From Achromobacter pestifer (GTDB taxonomy: Bacteria; Pseudomonadota; Gammaproteobacteria; Burkholderiales; Burkholderiaceae_B), in NCBI RefSeq assembly GCF_013267355.1, contig NZ_CP053985.1, forward strand, positions 6,572,001-6,636,000: a stretch of DNA of 64,000 nt. Reading direction: 5' to 3'. This document shows positions 45,874-54,653 of the stretch, piece by piece; within the stretch, counting starts at the first letter, position 1, and each line of letters begins with the position of its first letter. Both the position numbers and the translations under genes were made by a program. The notes beneath the pieces were generated by a model. It saw only the letters and a list, made by a program, of their open reading frames with translations, made no database searches and was not told the DNA's origin.

Positions 45874-45962
45874 GCGGGGTGCAGCTCCGCTTGATCCTGC
45901 GCAAGGCGACCCGCTCCCCCTTGCTCTAGCCTCTGTCCACTTGAAAAGAGGAAAGACTCATC

Positions 45963-47120
45963 ATGACGTGGTTCAAATCACTCACCCTCGCCGGACGCGA
46001 ATTGCTGCCCATTGTCCAGGGCGGCATGGGCGTCGGCGTATCCGCCCATCGCCTGGCCGGCGCGGTCGCCAGCCAGAACGCCGTGGGCACCATCGCCAGT
46101 GTGGATTTGCGCCACCACCATCCCGATCTGATGGAGAAAACCGAGCGCTGCCATGACCGCGACGTCATCGACAGCGCCAACCAGGTCGCGCTGGACCGCG
46201 AAGTGCGCGCCGCGCTGGACACGGCGCAGGGCCGCGGCCTGGTGGCCGTGAACGTCATGAAGGCGGTGCGCGACCATCCCGCCCTGGTGCGACAGGCCTG
46301 CGAAAGCGGCGCCCAGGCCATCGTCATGGGCGCGGGCCTGCCGCTGGACCTGCCCGAGATGACCGCCGACTATCCCAAGGTGGCGCTGGTGCCCATCCTG
46401 TCCGAGGCGCGCGGCGTGGCCGTGGTGCTGAAGAAATGGATGAAGAAGGGCCGCATGGCCGACGCCGTGGTGATCGAGCACCCCGGTTACGCCGGCGGCC
46501 ATCTGGGCGCGGCCCGGCTGGACGACATCCACAATGAGCGCTTCGACTTCCAGCGCGTGCTGGCCGATTGCCACACGCTGTTCCAGGAACTGGCGTTGGG
46601 CTCGGACGCTCCCCGCCTGATCGTGGCGGGCGGCGTGGGCAGCCACGAGCAGGTGCGCCATTGGCTGGCCAACGGCGCCGACGGCGTGCAGGTCGGCACG
46701 GCCTTTGCCGTCACCGACGAGGGCGACGCGCACGAGAACTTCAAGCGCGTGCTGATCGACGCCGATCCGGACAAGCTGGCCGAATTCACCAGCGTGGCGG
46801 GTCTGCCGGCCCGCGCCGTGGAAACGCCCTGGCTGACGCGCTATCTGCGCCAGGAAAAGACCTTGCAGGCCAACACCCGCTGCGACGCGCGGCGCTGCAG
46901 CCAGCGCATGGACTGCCTGACGCAATGCGGACTGCGCGATGGCCTGGCACGCTTCGGGCAATTCTGCATCGACCTGAAGCTGGCGGCCGCCATGCGCGGC
47001 GAAGTCAGCCGCGGCCTGTTCTTCCGCGGCGCGTCCAAGCTGCCCTTCGGCAGCGCCATACGCTCGGTGCGCGAATTGATGGACTATCTGCTGCACGGCG
47101 AGATGCCCGCCGCGGCCTGA
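45963..47120 (+). CDS. FMN-dependent nitronate monooxygenase/flavin oxidoreductase family protein
   Basis: A 385-residue TIM-barrel flavoprotein of the 2-nitropropane dioxygenase/FabK-like family. Seen: LPIVQGGMGVGVSAHRLAGA, VAVNVMKAVRDHPALVRQAC, the FMN phosphate-binding IVAGGVGSHEQVRHWLANGA and GVQVGTAFAVTDE. The catalytic-loop histidine could be in VVIEHPGYAGGHLG. An unusual Cys-rich stretch CDARRCSQRMDCLTQC (about residues 305-320) might hold a metal or cluster. The start ATG at 45963 has AGAGGAAAG upstream. It follows nrdG by 89 bp and could share anaerobic expression; the substrate is unknown. Confidence 0.82.
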   Translation: MTWFKSLTLAGRELLPIVQGGMGVGVSAHRLAGAVASQNAVGTIASVDLRHHHPDLMEKTERCHDRDVIDSANQVALDREVRAALDTAQGRGLVAVNVMKAVRDHPALVRQACESGAQAIVMGAGLPLDLPEMTADYPKVALVPILSEARGVAVVLKKWMKKGRMADAVVIEHPGYAGGHLGAARLDDIHNERFDFQRVLADCHTLFQELALGSDAPRLIVAGGVGSHEQVRHWLANGADGVQVGTAFAVTDEGDAHENFKRVLIDADPDKLAEFTSVAGLPARAVETPWLTRYLRQEKTLQANTRCDARRCSQRMDCLTQCGLRDGLARFGQFCIDLKLAAAMRGEVSRGLFFRGASKLPFGSAIRSVRELMDYLLHGEMPAAA

Positions 47121-47153
47121 GTCCCGCCGGCCTCCTTCGACCGGGGGCTTTCA

Positions 47154-47199
47154 AAAATAATTGAACGACGTATAATATTATTCGTCGTTCAATTATTTT
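47154..47199. promoter_or_regulatory. Perfect 17-bp inverted repeat enclosing a -10-like element, upstream of tetR
   Basis: Left arm AAAATAATTGAACGACG (47154-47170) and right arm CGTCGTTCAATTATTTT (47183-47199) are exact reverse complements. The 12-bp spacer TATAATATTATT begins with a consensus -10 hexamer. The right arm ends 7 bp before the tetR ATG. An occupied operator would cover the promoter, so this is very probably the autorepression site of the adjacent TetR protein. Confidence 0.8.
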
Positions 47200-47205
47200 C
47201 GCATC

Positions 47206-47856
47206 ATGGACTCCTCCATCCCGCCCTCATCCGAATCCGCCGCGCCCGAGGCCGGGCGCCGGGAACGCAAACGCCTGCAAACCCTGGACCACCTGGCGCA
47301 AACCGCCTGGCGCCTGTTCGAAACCCTGGGTTATGACGCGGTCACCATGGAACAGATCGCCGCGCAGGCGGATGTTTCCAAGGGCACGCTGTACAACCAT
47401 TTCCCCGTCAAGGAAGCCCTGCTGGCGCACCGCTTCCATGGCGAACTGGCCGCCAGCATCCGGGAACTCCAGCCGGCGCTGCGCGCCCTGCCCACCCTCG
47501 CCCGGCGCTTGACGCGGATACTGCATGCCTCGGCCCACTGGTCCGAATCGCATCGCGCCTACCTGGGGCCGTACCTGCGCTACCGGCTTTCCACGCTGCA
47601 GCCCGGCGCGCGCGACGACGGCCGCTATCCGCGCAGCGGCATGCAGGCGCTGTACACGGCGCTGGTCGAGGAGGCTCAGGCCGCCGGCCAGGCGCGGACC
47701 GATCTAGCCGCCGCGCAACTGGCGCATCAGCTGCAATTCCTGTACCTGGGCGCGATGCTGCGCTGGCTGGACCAACCCCGCGCCAGCTTGAAGGCGGAGT
47801 TCGACGCCGCCATCAGCCTCTTCGTGCGCGGCGTGACCCCCGAGGTGTCGGCATGA
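47206..47856 (+). CDS. TetR family transcriptional regulator
   Basis: A 216-residue repressor. The N-terminal helix-turn-helix (about residues 25-75) reads LDHLAQTAWRLFETLGYDAV, then IAAQADVSKGTLYNHFPVKE. The C-terminal ligand-binding domain is helical and unassigned. It starts at ATG 47206, 7 bp after a perfect 17-bp inverted repeat, and overlaps the next gene (a PEP-utilising phosphotransferase-like enzyme) by 4 bp. Regulator and enzyme are therefore one autoregulated, ligand-inducible operon. Confidence 0.92.
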   Translation: MDSSIPPSSESAAPEAGRRERKRLQTLDHLAQTAWRLFETLGYDAVTMEQIAAQADVSKGTLYNHFPVKEALLAHRFHGELAASIRELQPALRALPTLARRLTRILHASAHWSESHRAYLGPYLRYRLSTLQPGARDDGRYPRSGMQALYTALVEEAQAAGQARTDLAAAQLAHQLQFLYLGAMLRWLDQPRASLKAEFDAAISLFVRGVTPEVSA

Positions 47857-50423
47857 CTGCCGCCGTGCTCGACTGGGCCGGCGCCGCCCTGGCCGGCCCG
47901 CAGGCGGCCGGCGGCAAGGGCTGGCAGTTGGGCCGCATGGCGCAGTTGGGCGTGCCGGTGCCCGACGGCTTCGTGCTGCCCGCCACGCTGAGCCTCGATC
48001 GGGCGCCGGGCCAGGCGCTGCCGCCCGCCGTCGCCCAAGCGCTGCGCGCTGAACTGGCCGCGCGCGGCTGGCTCGAACGGCCGCTGGCCTTGCGCTCGTC
48101 CGCTCCGCAGGAAGATTCCGCCGGCGCGTCGTTCGCGGGGATCCATCTTTCCTGCCTGAACGTGCGCGGCGCGGATGCGGCGATCGACGCCGTGCCGCAG
48201 GTCTGGGATTCGCAATGGACGCCGCAGGCCTGCGCCTACCGGGAGAAGCTGGGGCTGCACCCGGCCGGCATGGCCGTGGTCGTCATGCCGCTGATCGACG
48301 CGGCCGCGTCCGGCATCGCCTTCACCATCGACCCCGTATCGGGACGGCATGACGAGATGCTCATCCATGCCAACTGGGGCTTGGGCGAGTCCCTGGTCGA
48401 CGGCGCGGCGCAAGGCGATGAATACCGTCTGCGTGAAGACTATCTGCGCCAGGCGTGGCCCCTGGCCGGCCGCCGCATCGGCGCCAAACGCCACGCCAGC
48501 CAAGCCGCGGGGGGCGCGGGCACCTTGCTTGCCCCCACGCCCGCCGCGCGCGCGGCCCAGGCCGTGCTGAGCGACGCGCAGGCCGTAGCCCTGGGCGACA
48601 TCGTGCGCGACGCGGCGCGGGCGCTGGACTATGCCGGCGGCGGCTACGACATCGAATGGGTCTGGGATGGGCGGCAATTCTGGATCGTGCAAGCGCGCCC
48701 CGTCACCGCGGCGGCGCGCCACACCTATCCGGCGCTGCGCGCGCAACCTGCCTACTGGTCGCGTGGCAACACCCGCGAGGTCCTGCCGCTGGCCATGTCG
48801 GCGCTGGAATGGGACACGGGGCGTGTCATGGCGCAACGCATGCTGACCACGGGTTTTGAACTGAGCGGCTATTCCACCCTGCCAGGCGTGCGGCTGGCGG
48901 CCCTGTTCCAGGGCCGGGTCTATCTGGACGCCTCGGTCATCCAATGGGTGGGCTACGACGCGCTAGGCGTGCCGCCGAAAGCCATGAACGCCCTGCTGGG
49001 CGGCCCCCAGCCCGACATCGCGGTGGCGCCGCTGACGCTGGTGCAACGCCTGCGGCATGGCGCGCGCATCCTGCGCTACCTGCGCCGCGCAGCCCCTTTG
49101 CGCAAGCAGGCGGACCAGGACCTGCCGCGCCTGTTCGCCCGCGCCCAGGCCTGGCTGAACGAGCCCGCGCCCGCGTCCAACGCCGCGCTGGGCGCGCGCT
49201 TGCGGGAACAATTCCACACGGTGCTGGCGGCGGATCAATTGTTCTTCCTGCAAGGCTCGGGCGGCGGCGCGCTGCACAAGCTGCTGGAGCTGGTGGAAAA
49301 AGCCTGCCCCGGCGAAGGCCATGCGCTCACGGCCGCGCTGATGGCCGGCGGCGAACCCAGCGTCACCGCGGCGCAAAGCTATGCCCTCATGGCGCTGGCC
49401 AAACTGGCCGCCGATGACGTGCGCGTGATGGACTGGCTGCGCGATCCCGCGCGCGACAACGCCGGCTGGCAGAACGCCTTGCCGGACGGCCCCTTCAAGC
49501 AGGCTTTCGCGGACTTCCTGCGCCAGTACGGCCATCGCGCCGTTTATGAAACCTATCTGCGCAACCCGCGCTGGCGCGAGGATCCCGGCTATCTGCTGGA
49601 CAGCGTGTTGCAGTTGACCGACGCCGATCCTGCCGCGCTGCACGCCCGGCAGGACACCGCGGCAAGCCAAGCCCAGTTGCGCCTGCGCGCGACACTACCC
49701 TTCTGGCAGCGCCCGCTGGTCGCCCGGCTGCTGGCCGCGGCCCGCATCGAGGGCAGGCAGCGCGAGGCCGCTCGCAGCGTGTTGGTGGCCTATCTTGCGG
49801 CCGCGCGCAAGAACGCGTTGGCGCTGGGCCGCCGCTTCGTTCGCCCCGACGGTCTGGCCGCCGCGGACGACATCTTCCACCTGAACGCGGCCGAACTCTT
49901 CGCCCTGGCCGAAGCCAGGCTGACGCCCGCCGCCGCGGGCCGCCGCGCCGCCCTGCGCCGGGCTCAGCTGGAAGCCTGGGCCTCGACCCCGGATCAGGAC
50001 GTCATTGCCGAGCATGCCGAAAAAGGCTCCGCGGCGCTCGCGACCCCGGCGCCTGCCGATTCCGACGCCGCCGGATCCTGGCGCGGCACGCCTGCCGCGG
50101 GCGGCCATGCGCAGGCCGGCGCTTTCGTCGCCCACTCGCCGTCCGAAGGACTGGCCATGCCCGCGGGCGGCATCCTGGTCGCCGCGTCCACCGACCCGGC
50201 CTGGACGCCGCTGTTCCTGCGGGCTGGCGCCCTGGTCATGGAGGCGGGCGGCTACCTGTCGCACGGCGCCATCGTGGCGCGCGAGTTCGGCATACCGGCA
50301 ATCGTCAATGTGCAAGGCATCATGCGGCACGTCGCCACCGGCGACATCCTGGAAGTGGACGCGTCGCGCGGCACGGTACGGCGGCTGGCATCCGCTTCCA
50401 GCCTAGCCACGCCCGGCCCGTAG
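47853..50423 (+). CDS. PEP-utilising phosphotransferase, rifampicin phosphotransferase-like
   Basis: An 856-residue multidomain protein. Residues 1-310 are a PEP/pyruvate-binding ATP-grasp domain (AAGGKGWQLGRMAQLGVPVP, ALRSSAPQEDSAGASFAGIH, IEWVWDGRQFWIVQARPVTA). Residues about 315-740 form a helical middle domain. The C-terminus is a swivelling phosphohistidine domain with MEAGGYLSHGAIVAREFGIP and catalytic His at residue 804. Order and length fit rifampicin phosphotransferases (about 865 residues) and unlike true PEP synthase there is no C-terminal PEP-binding barrel. An antibiotic substrate is possible but not shown. It is the second gene of an operon with its own TetR. Confidence 0.8.
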   Translation: MTAAVLDWAGAALAGPQAAGGKGWQLGRMAQLGVPVPDGFVLPATLSLDRAPGQALPPAVAQALRAELAARGWLERPLALRSSAPQEDSAGASFAGIHLSCLNVRGADAAIDAVPQVWDSQWTPQACAYREKLGLHPAGMAVVVMPLIDAAASGIAFTIDPVSGRHDEMLIHANWGLGESLVDGAAQGDEYRLREDYLRQAWPLAGRRIGAKRHASQAAGGAGTLLAPTPAARAAQAVLSDAQAVALGDIVRDAARALDYAGGGYDIEWVWDGRQFWIVQARPVTAAARHTYPALRAQPAYWSRGNTREVLPLAMSALEWDTGRVMAQRMLTTGFELSGYSTLPGVRLAALFQGRVYLDASVIQWVGYDALGVPPKAMNALLGGPQPDIAVAPLTLVQRLRHGARILRYLRRAAPLRKQADQDLPRLFARAQAWLNEPAPASNAALGARLREQFHTVLAADQLFFLQGSGGGALHKLLELVEKACPGEGHALTAALMAGGEPSVTAAQSYALMALAKLAADDVRVMDWLRDPARDNAGWQNALPDGPFKQAFADFLRQYGHRAVYETYLRNPRWREDPGYLLDSVLQLTDADPAALHARQDTAASQAQLRLRATLPFWQRPLVARLLAAARIEGRQREAARSVLVAYLAAARKNALALGRRFVRPDGLAAADDIFHLNAAELFALAEARLTPAAAGRRAALRRAQLEAWASTPDQDVIAEHAEKGSAALATPAPADSDAAGSWRGTPAAGGHAQAGAFVAHSPSEGLAMPAGGILVAASTDPAWTPLFLRAGALVMEAGGYLSHGAIVAREFGIPAIVNVQGIMRHVATGDILEVDASRGTVRRLASASSLATPGP

Positions 50424-50440
50424 AAACCGCGCAGCGCCCG

Positions 50441-51913
50441 CTAGCGCGCCGCGGCCAGGTCGAACTGGAACACCGCGCCCGCGCCGGCGCGCTCCACCAG
50501 CCGGATCTCGCTGTGGTGCAGCTGCAGAATGCGCTGCACGATCACCAGCCCCAGGCCGCCTCCGTCGCCCGGACCGCGATTCAAGGCGCTGGCCCGCGTG
50601 AAGAGGCCGGCGCGCAGCGCCTGCGGTATGCCCTCGCCGGTATCGCTGACCTGCACCTGCACCAGGTTGTGCGCGCTGCCCAGCCGCAGTTCGATGAGGC
50701 CGCCCGGCGGACTGTGGCGGATGGCGTTGTCCAGCAGATTGGTCAGCACGCGTTCGATCAGCCCCAGATCCGCGCGCACCGGCGGCAGCTCGCGCGGGAT
50801 GTCCGTGGTCAGCCGTTGCTGGCGCGCCTCGGCCGCCAGTTCGAACTTCTGCATCACGTCCTGCACCAGCTCGGGCAGCGAAAAGGTTTCCGGTTCCAGC
50901 CGCACCAGGCCGGACTCCAGGCGCGCCAGCTCGAAGAGCTCCTGTGCCAGGCGGCCGACCTTGCGGCTTTGCGCCAGCGCAATGTCCAGGTAGCGGCGGC
51001 GTTCGTCCGGATCCAGCGTCTGGTCCTTCAGCCTCAGCGTTTCCAGATAGCCGTGCAGCGAGGTCAGCGGCGTGCGCAGATCGTGCGAGATGTTGGCGAC
51101 CAGGTCGCGCCGCTGCTGGTCCTGCCGCGTCAGTTCGCGCCACTGGTCCGATATGCGCTTGCCCATCTGCACGAAGCTGCGCCGCAGCACCGCGATCTCA
51201 TCTCCATTGCGCTCCGAGGCGTCGCCCGGGCGTTCCAGCGCAGCCAGGGCCTGCCCGTCGTCACCCTCGAAGGCGCGCACGGCCCGCGTCAGGCCGCGCA
51301 GCGGGCGCGTGATCAGCGCGAACGCCGCCAGCCCGGCCACCAACCCAAGCAGCGCGACCAGCGCGATCGACCACAGGGTCGTGCGCAGCACGGAACTGCG
51401 CGACACCGCCATCGCCAGCGCATCGTGCGCCTGGCCTTGCAGCACCACGTAGACATAGCCCTTGTCCTGCCCGCCCACGCGCACCGGCGCGGCGCTGAAG
51501 ACCTTCTGCGCGTCCAGGCTGCGCGGATCGTCCCCCGTGATGGGCAGCATGCCGCCCGCCAGCAGGCGCTTGACGGGTTCGAGGTCGACGCGGTCGCGCT
51601 TGATCTGGCCAGCGGGCGCGGCATCGCCCACGATGCGGCCATCGTTGGACAGCAGATAGACTTCCACCGCGGGGTTCACGGCCATCAGCATGTCGAACAG
51701 CGAACGCACCGCGGCGGGTTTCCAGCCGTTGGTGTCCATCAATTCGTTGGCGCCGGCGATGTGCTGCGCCAGTCCGCTGGACAGGCGCTGGACCACCTCT
51801 TGCTCGTAGCGGGAATTGGCCGCGATCTGCAGCCACGCCGAAGCCCCGCAGCAAGCGAGCAGCAGCAGCGCGAACACGGCGGACAGCCGTTGGGTGAGCG
51901 TGAACCGCTTCAT
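50441..51913 (-). CDS. Sensor histidine kinase (OmpR-type two-component system)
   Basis: A 490-residue inner-membrane kinase. Membrane helix 1 is SAVFALLLLACCGASAWLQI. A periplasmic sensor domain of about 140 residues follows, then helix 2 (LWSIALVALLGLVAGLAAFA, near 180-200), HAMP, and a HisKA domain with phosphoacceptor His277 in NISHDLRTPLTSLHGYLETL. The ATPase domain has NLLDNAIRHSPPGG (N box), DTGEGIPQ (G1) and GGGLGLVIVQRILQLH (G2). Its start overlaps the stop of the response-regulator gene by 4 bp. The pair is divergent from a periplasmic methionine-repair operon and probably senses envelope oxidative damage (inference). Confidence 0.92.
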   Translation of the reverse strand: MKRFTLTQRLSAVFALLLLACCGASAWLQIAANSRYEQEVVQRLSSGLAQHIAGANELMDTNGWKPAAVRSLFDMLMAVNPAVEVYLLSNDGRIVGDAAPAGQIKRDRVDLEPVKRLLAGGMLPITGDDPRSLDAQKVFSAAPVRVGGQDKGYVYVVLQGQAHDALAMAVSRSSVLRTTLWSIALVALLGLVAGLAAFALITRPLRGLTRAVRAFEGDDGQALAALERPGDASERNGDEIAVLRRSFVQMGKRISDQWRELTRQDQQRRDLVANISHDLRTPLTSLHGYLETLRLKDQTLDPDERRRYLDIALAQSRKVGRLAQELFELARLESGLVRLEPETFSLPELVQDVMQKFELAAEARQQRLTTDIPRELPPVRADLGLIERVLTNLLDNAIRHSPPGGLIELRLGSAHNLVQVQVSDTGEGIPQALRAGLFTRASALNRGPGDGGGLGLVIVQRILQLHHSEIRLVERAGAGAVFQFDLAAAR

Positions 51914-52638
51914 GATGCGCCTCCCGCGCCGGCCGGCCCCGCGGCGAATTTATAGCCCTTGCCCCATACCGTCAGAATGCGCCGCGGGTCGGACGGGTCC
52001 GCCTCGATCTTGGTGCGCAGCCGGTTGATGTGGGTATTGACCGTGTGTTCATAGCCTTCGTGCTGGTAGCCCCACACCTGGTTCAGCAGATCCATGCGCG
52101 AGAAAACCTTGTCCGGATGGCGCGCGAAGAAATGCAGCAGGTCGAACTCGCGCGGCGTCAGGTCCAGGCGGCGGCCGTCGACCTCGGCCGTGCGCGCCAC
52201 CGGATCGATGGCCACGCCGTGCAGGGCCAGGCTGCCGGCGTCGATGCGCGCGTTGCGCTCCAGGGCGTCGCTGCGGCGCAGGAGCGCCCGCACCCGCGCC
52301 ACCAGTTCCAGCATGGAGAACGGCTTGGCCAGGTAGTCGTCCGCGCCCAGCTCCAGCCCCAGGATGCGATGCACTTCGCTGGAGCGCGCGCTGGTGATGA
52401 TGATGGGCGTATAGCGCGCCATGGCGCGGGCGCGCTTGCAGATCTCCAGGCCGTCGATGCCCGGCAGCATCAGGTCCAGCACCAGGGCGTCCCAGCTGCC
52501 TTCCTCCAGCCGCCGCATGCCTTCGTTGCCGTCGGCGGCATGTTCGACCGCATAGCCTTCGTCCCGCAGATGCAGGCGCAGCAATTCGGCGATGTGGGCG
52601 TCGTCTTCGACGATGAGTACGCGTCGGGGCGTGTCCAT
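51910..52638 (-). CDS. OmpR-family response regulator
   Basis: A 242-residue regulator. The receiver domain has acidic pocket EDD (residues 11-13), phosphoacceptor Asp55 in ALVLDLMLPGIDGLEICKRA, switch Thr/Ser in PIIITSARS and Lys in DDYLAKPFSMLELVARVRAL. The C-terminal winged helix ends VNTHINRLRTKIEADPSDPR and VWGKGYKFA. First gene of a two-gene operon with the kinase. The 147-bp gap to the divergent cytochrome b gene should hold its binding sites. I saw an AT-rich patch (52695-52715) there but no clear repeats. Confidence 0.93.
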   Translation of the reverse strand: MDTPRRVLIVEDDAHIAELLRLHLRDEGYAVEHAADGNEGMRRLEEGSWDALVLDLMLPGIDGLEICKRARAMARYTPIIITSARSSEVHRILGLELGADDYLAKPFSMLELVARVRALLRRSDALERNARIDAGSLALHGVAIDPVARTAEVDGRRLDLTPREFDLLHFFARHPDKVFSRMDLLNQVWGYQHEGYEHTVNTHINRLRTKIEADPSDPRRILTVWGKGYKFAAGPAGAGGAS

Positions 52639-52785
52639 GGGCAGGAACTCTAAAGGGGCTATGCGCCTATTGTCGCCAATCCGCGCCGCCGAGTTATCAC
52701 AATTAATTTAAGTTTGCGTGAGGACTTCGGTATCGGCCCCGGGGAAGAATGGCTCCAACGACAACAAGCCCCCCGGAGTCCCGCC

Positions 52786-53415
52786 ATGCTGGCCACCCCC
52801 GCAAGCCATGACGCCCCAGTTCCGCCGGCCCATGTTCCCATCCATCCCGGGTGGCTGCGCGCCATGCACTGGCTCAACGCCCTGGCCGTGGTGGTCATGG
52901 CGATGAGCGGCTGGCGCATCTACAACGCCTCGCCCCTGTTCGACTTCGTCTTTCCCAGGGAAATCACGCTGGGCGGCTGGCTGGGCGGCGCCCTGCAATG
53001 GCACTTCGCCGGCATGTGGCTGCTGTTCTTCAATGGCGTCCTCTATCTGGCGATGAATCTGGCCACCGGCCGTCTCTGGCGCAAGTTCTTCCCCTTGAGC
53101 GCCCGTGGCGTGGCCGCCGACCTGGGCGCGGCGCTGCGCGGCAAGCTCGCCCATGCCGACCCGCGCCGCTACAACCAGGTGCAGCGCCTGGCCTACCTGT
53201 TCGTGATGCTCGATATCGCGGTGCTGGTGCTGTCCGGACTGGTGCTGTGGAAGTCGGTGCAGTTCGAGCTGCTGCGCGAACTGATGGGCGGATACGAGGC
53301 CGCGCGCCGCGTGCATTTCATCGCCATGGCCTTGCTGACGGCGTTCGTGGCGGTCCACCTGCTGATGGTGGCGCTGGTGCCCCGCAGCCTGATCGCCATG
53401 ATCCGCGGCAAATAA
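52786..53415 (+). CDS. Cytochrome b561-type membrane subunit
   Basis: A 209-residue four-helix membrane cytochrome. Helices: MHWLNALAVVVMAMSGWRIY, LQWHFAGMWLLFFNGVLYLA, RLAYLFVMLDIAVLVLSGLV, and HFIAMALLTAFVAVHLLMVA. Histidines in the first, second and last helices are suitable for b-heme ligation. The ATG at 52786 has GGAG upstream. It is directly followed (10 bp) by a molybdopterin reductase gene. It is the likely electron donor from the quinone pool to that enzyme, filling the role of MsrQ/YedZ although the sequence looks more like cytochrome b561. Confidence 0.88.
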   Translation: MLATPASHDAPVPPAHVPIHPGWLRAMHWLNALAVVVMAMSGWRIYNASPLFDFVFPREITLGGWLGGALQWHFAGMWLLFFNGVLYLAMNLATGRLWRKFFPLSARGVAADLGAALRGKLAHADPRRYNQVQRLAYLFVMLDIAVLVLSGLVLWKSVQFELLRELMGGYEAARRVHFIAMALLTAFVAVHLLMVALVPRSLIAMIRGK

Positions 53416-53425
53416 GGAGCCCTCC

Positions 53426-54217
53426 GTGAACAAGCACAAGCGCCCCTCCCTGCCCGGCCTGGACGGCCCCGCCATCCTCAAGGACGCCGGCAGGATCCTG
53501 GAAAAACGAGTCGAACAGCCCTCGCGCCGCGCCTTCCTGCGCAACAGCCTGACCCTGGGCGGGCTGGCCATGCTGTCGGGCTGCTCGCTGTCCGACGATG
53601 AAAGCGTGGAAAAGGCCCTGACCGCCGTCTCGCGCTTCAACGACCGGGTGCAGGGCTGGATCTTCGATCCGAGCAAGCTGGCGCCCACCTATCCCGAATC
53701 CATGATCACGCGGCCCTTCCCCTTCAACGCCTATTACGGCATCGACCAGGTGCGGCACGTGGACGAGGAATCGTTCCGCCTGGAAGTCAGCGGCCTGGTC
53801 GCCGACAAGCGCCGCTGGCGGCTGGAGGAACTGCGCGCCATGGCACAGATCGACCAGGTGACGCGGCACATCTGCGTGGAAGGCTGGAGCGCCATCGGCA
53901 AATGGGGCGGCGTGCCGTTTTCCGCCTTCCTCAAGCGCGTGGGCGCGGACCTGAACGCCAAGTACGTCGGCTTCCAGTGCGCAGACGACTACTACACCAG
54001 CATCGACATGCCCACCGCATTGCACCCCCAGACCATCCTGGCGCTGACCTACGACGGCCAGACGCTGCCACCAGAGTACGGCTTCCCCATGAAGCTGCGC
54101 ATGCCCACCAAGCTTGGCTACAAGAACCCCAAGCACATACAGGCAATTTTCGTCACCAACACCTACCCGGGCGGTTACTGGGAGGACCAGGGCTACAACT
54201 GGTTCGGCGGCAGCTAG
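53426..54217 (+). CDS. Exported molybdopterin-dependent reductase (YedY/MsrP-like, SUOX fold)
   Basis: A 263-residue oxidoreductase. A twin-arginine signal ([20 protein letters not shown]) ends in a possible lipobox, LSGC (Cys53), so it may be a periplasmic lipoprotein. The molybdenum-ligating Cys is Cys150 in [20 protein letters not shown], the SUOX/YedY signature. The C-terminal motif [20 protein letters not shown] is also family-typical. Start GTG at 53426 with GGAG. Between a cytochrome b and a methionine-rich secreted protein, followed by MsrB and MsrA, it probably reduces oxidised methionine (inference from context and family). Confidence 0.88.
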   Translation: MNKHKRPSLPGLDGPAILKDAGRILEKRVEQPSRRAFLRNSLTLGGLAMLSGCSLSDDESVEKALTAVSRFNDRVQGWIFDPSKLAPTYPESMITRPFPFNAYYGIDQVRHVDEESFRLEVSGLVADKRRWRLEELRAMAQIDQVTRHICVEGWSAIGKWGGVPFSAFLKRVGADLNAKYVGFQCADDYYTSIDMPTALHPQTILALTYDGQTLPPEYGFPMKLRMPTKLGYKNPKHIQAIFVTNTYPGGYWEDQGYNWFGGS

Positions 54218-54258
54218 GTGGAATCTTTACCCAACCCCTCTCCATAAAGGAACGCATC

Positions 54259-54618
54259 ATGAAGAAAATCGCTACCACCGCCGCGCTGTCCCTGTGCCTG
54301 GCCTTCGGCGCCGCGGCAGTCCACGCCGCCGACAACATGAGCAAGGACGCGATGGGCGGCGGCTCGATGTCCAAGGACTCGATGGCCAAGGATGGCATGT
54401 CGAAGGGCGGGATGTCCAAGGACGGCATGTCGAAAGACGGCATGGGCAAGGACTCGATGTCCAAGGATGGCATGTCCAAGGATTCAATGTCCAAGGACGG
54501 CATGTCGAAGGACGGCATGTCGAAGGATTCGATGTCCAAGGGCGGCATGTCGAAGGATGGCATGTCCAAGGACGGCATGTCGAAAGGCGGCATGTCCAAG
54601 GACGGCATGAAGCAATAG
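54259..54618 (+). CDS. Secreted methionine-rich pentapeptide (MXKDX) repeat protein, MrpX-like
   Basis: A 119-residue protein. A signal peptide ([20 protein letters not shown]) is cleaved near VHA|AD. The rest is 18 consecutive five-residue units of the form [15 protein letters not shown] plus a final MKQ, so Met occurs at every fifth residue from 27 to 117: 19 methionines in about 96 mature residues. It belongs to the penta-MXKDX repeat family. It has no Cys and is otherwise Ser/Lys/Asp/Gly, hence disordered and soluble. The ATG has AAAGGAAC upstream. Placed among methionine sulfoxide reductase genes, it is probably a sacrificial, recyclable oxidant sink in the periplasm. Confidence 0.88.
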   Translation: MKKIATTAALSLCLAFGAAAVHAADNMSKDAMGGGSMSKDSMAKDGMSKGGMSKDGMSKDGMGKDSMSKDGMSKDSMSKDGMSKDGMSKDSMSKGGMSKDGMSKDGMSKGGMSKDGMKQ

Positions 54619-54653
54619 CGTCCAACCGGCCCGCCCCTGATCCGGAGCATGTC

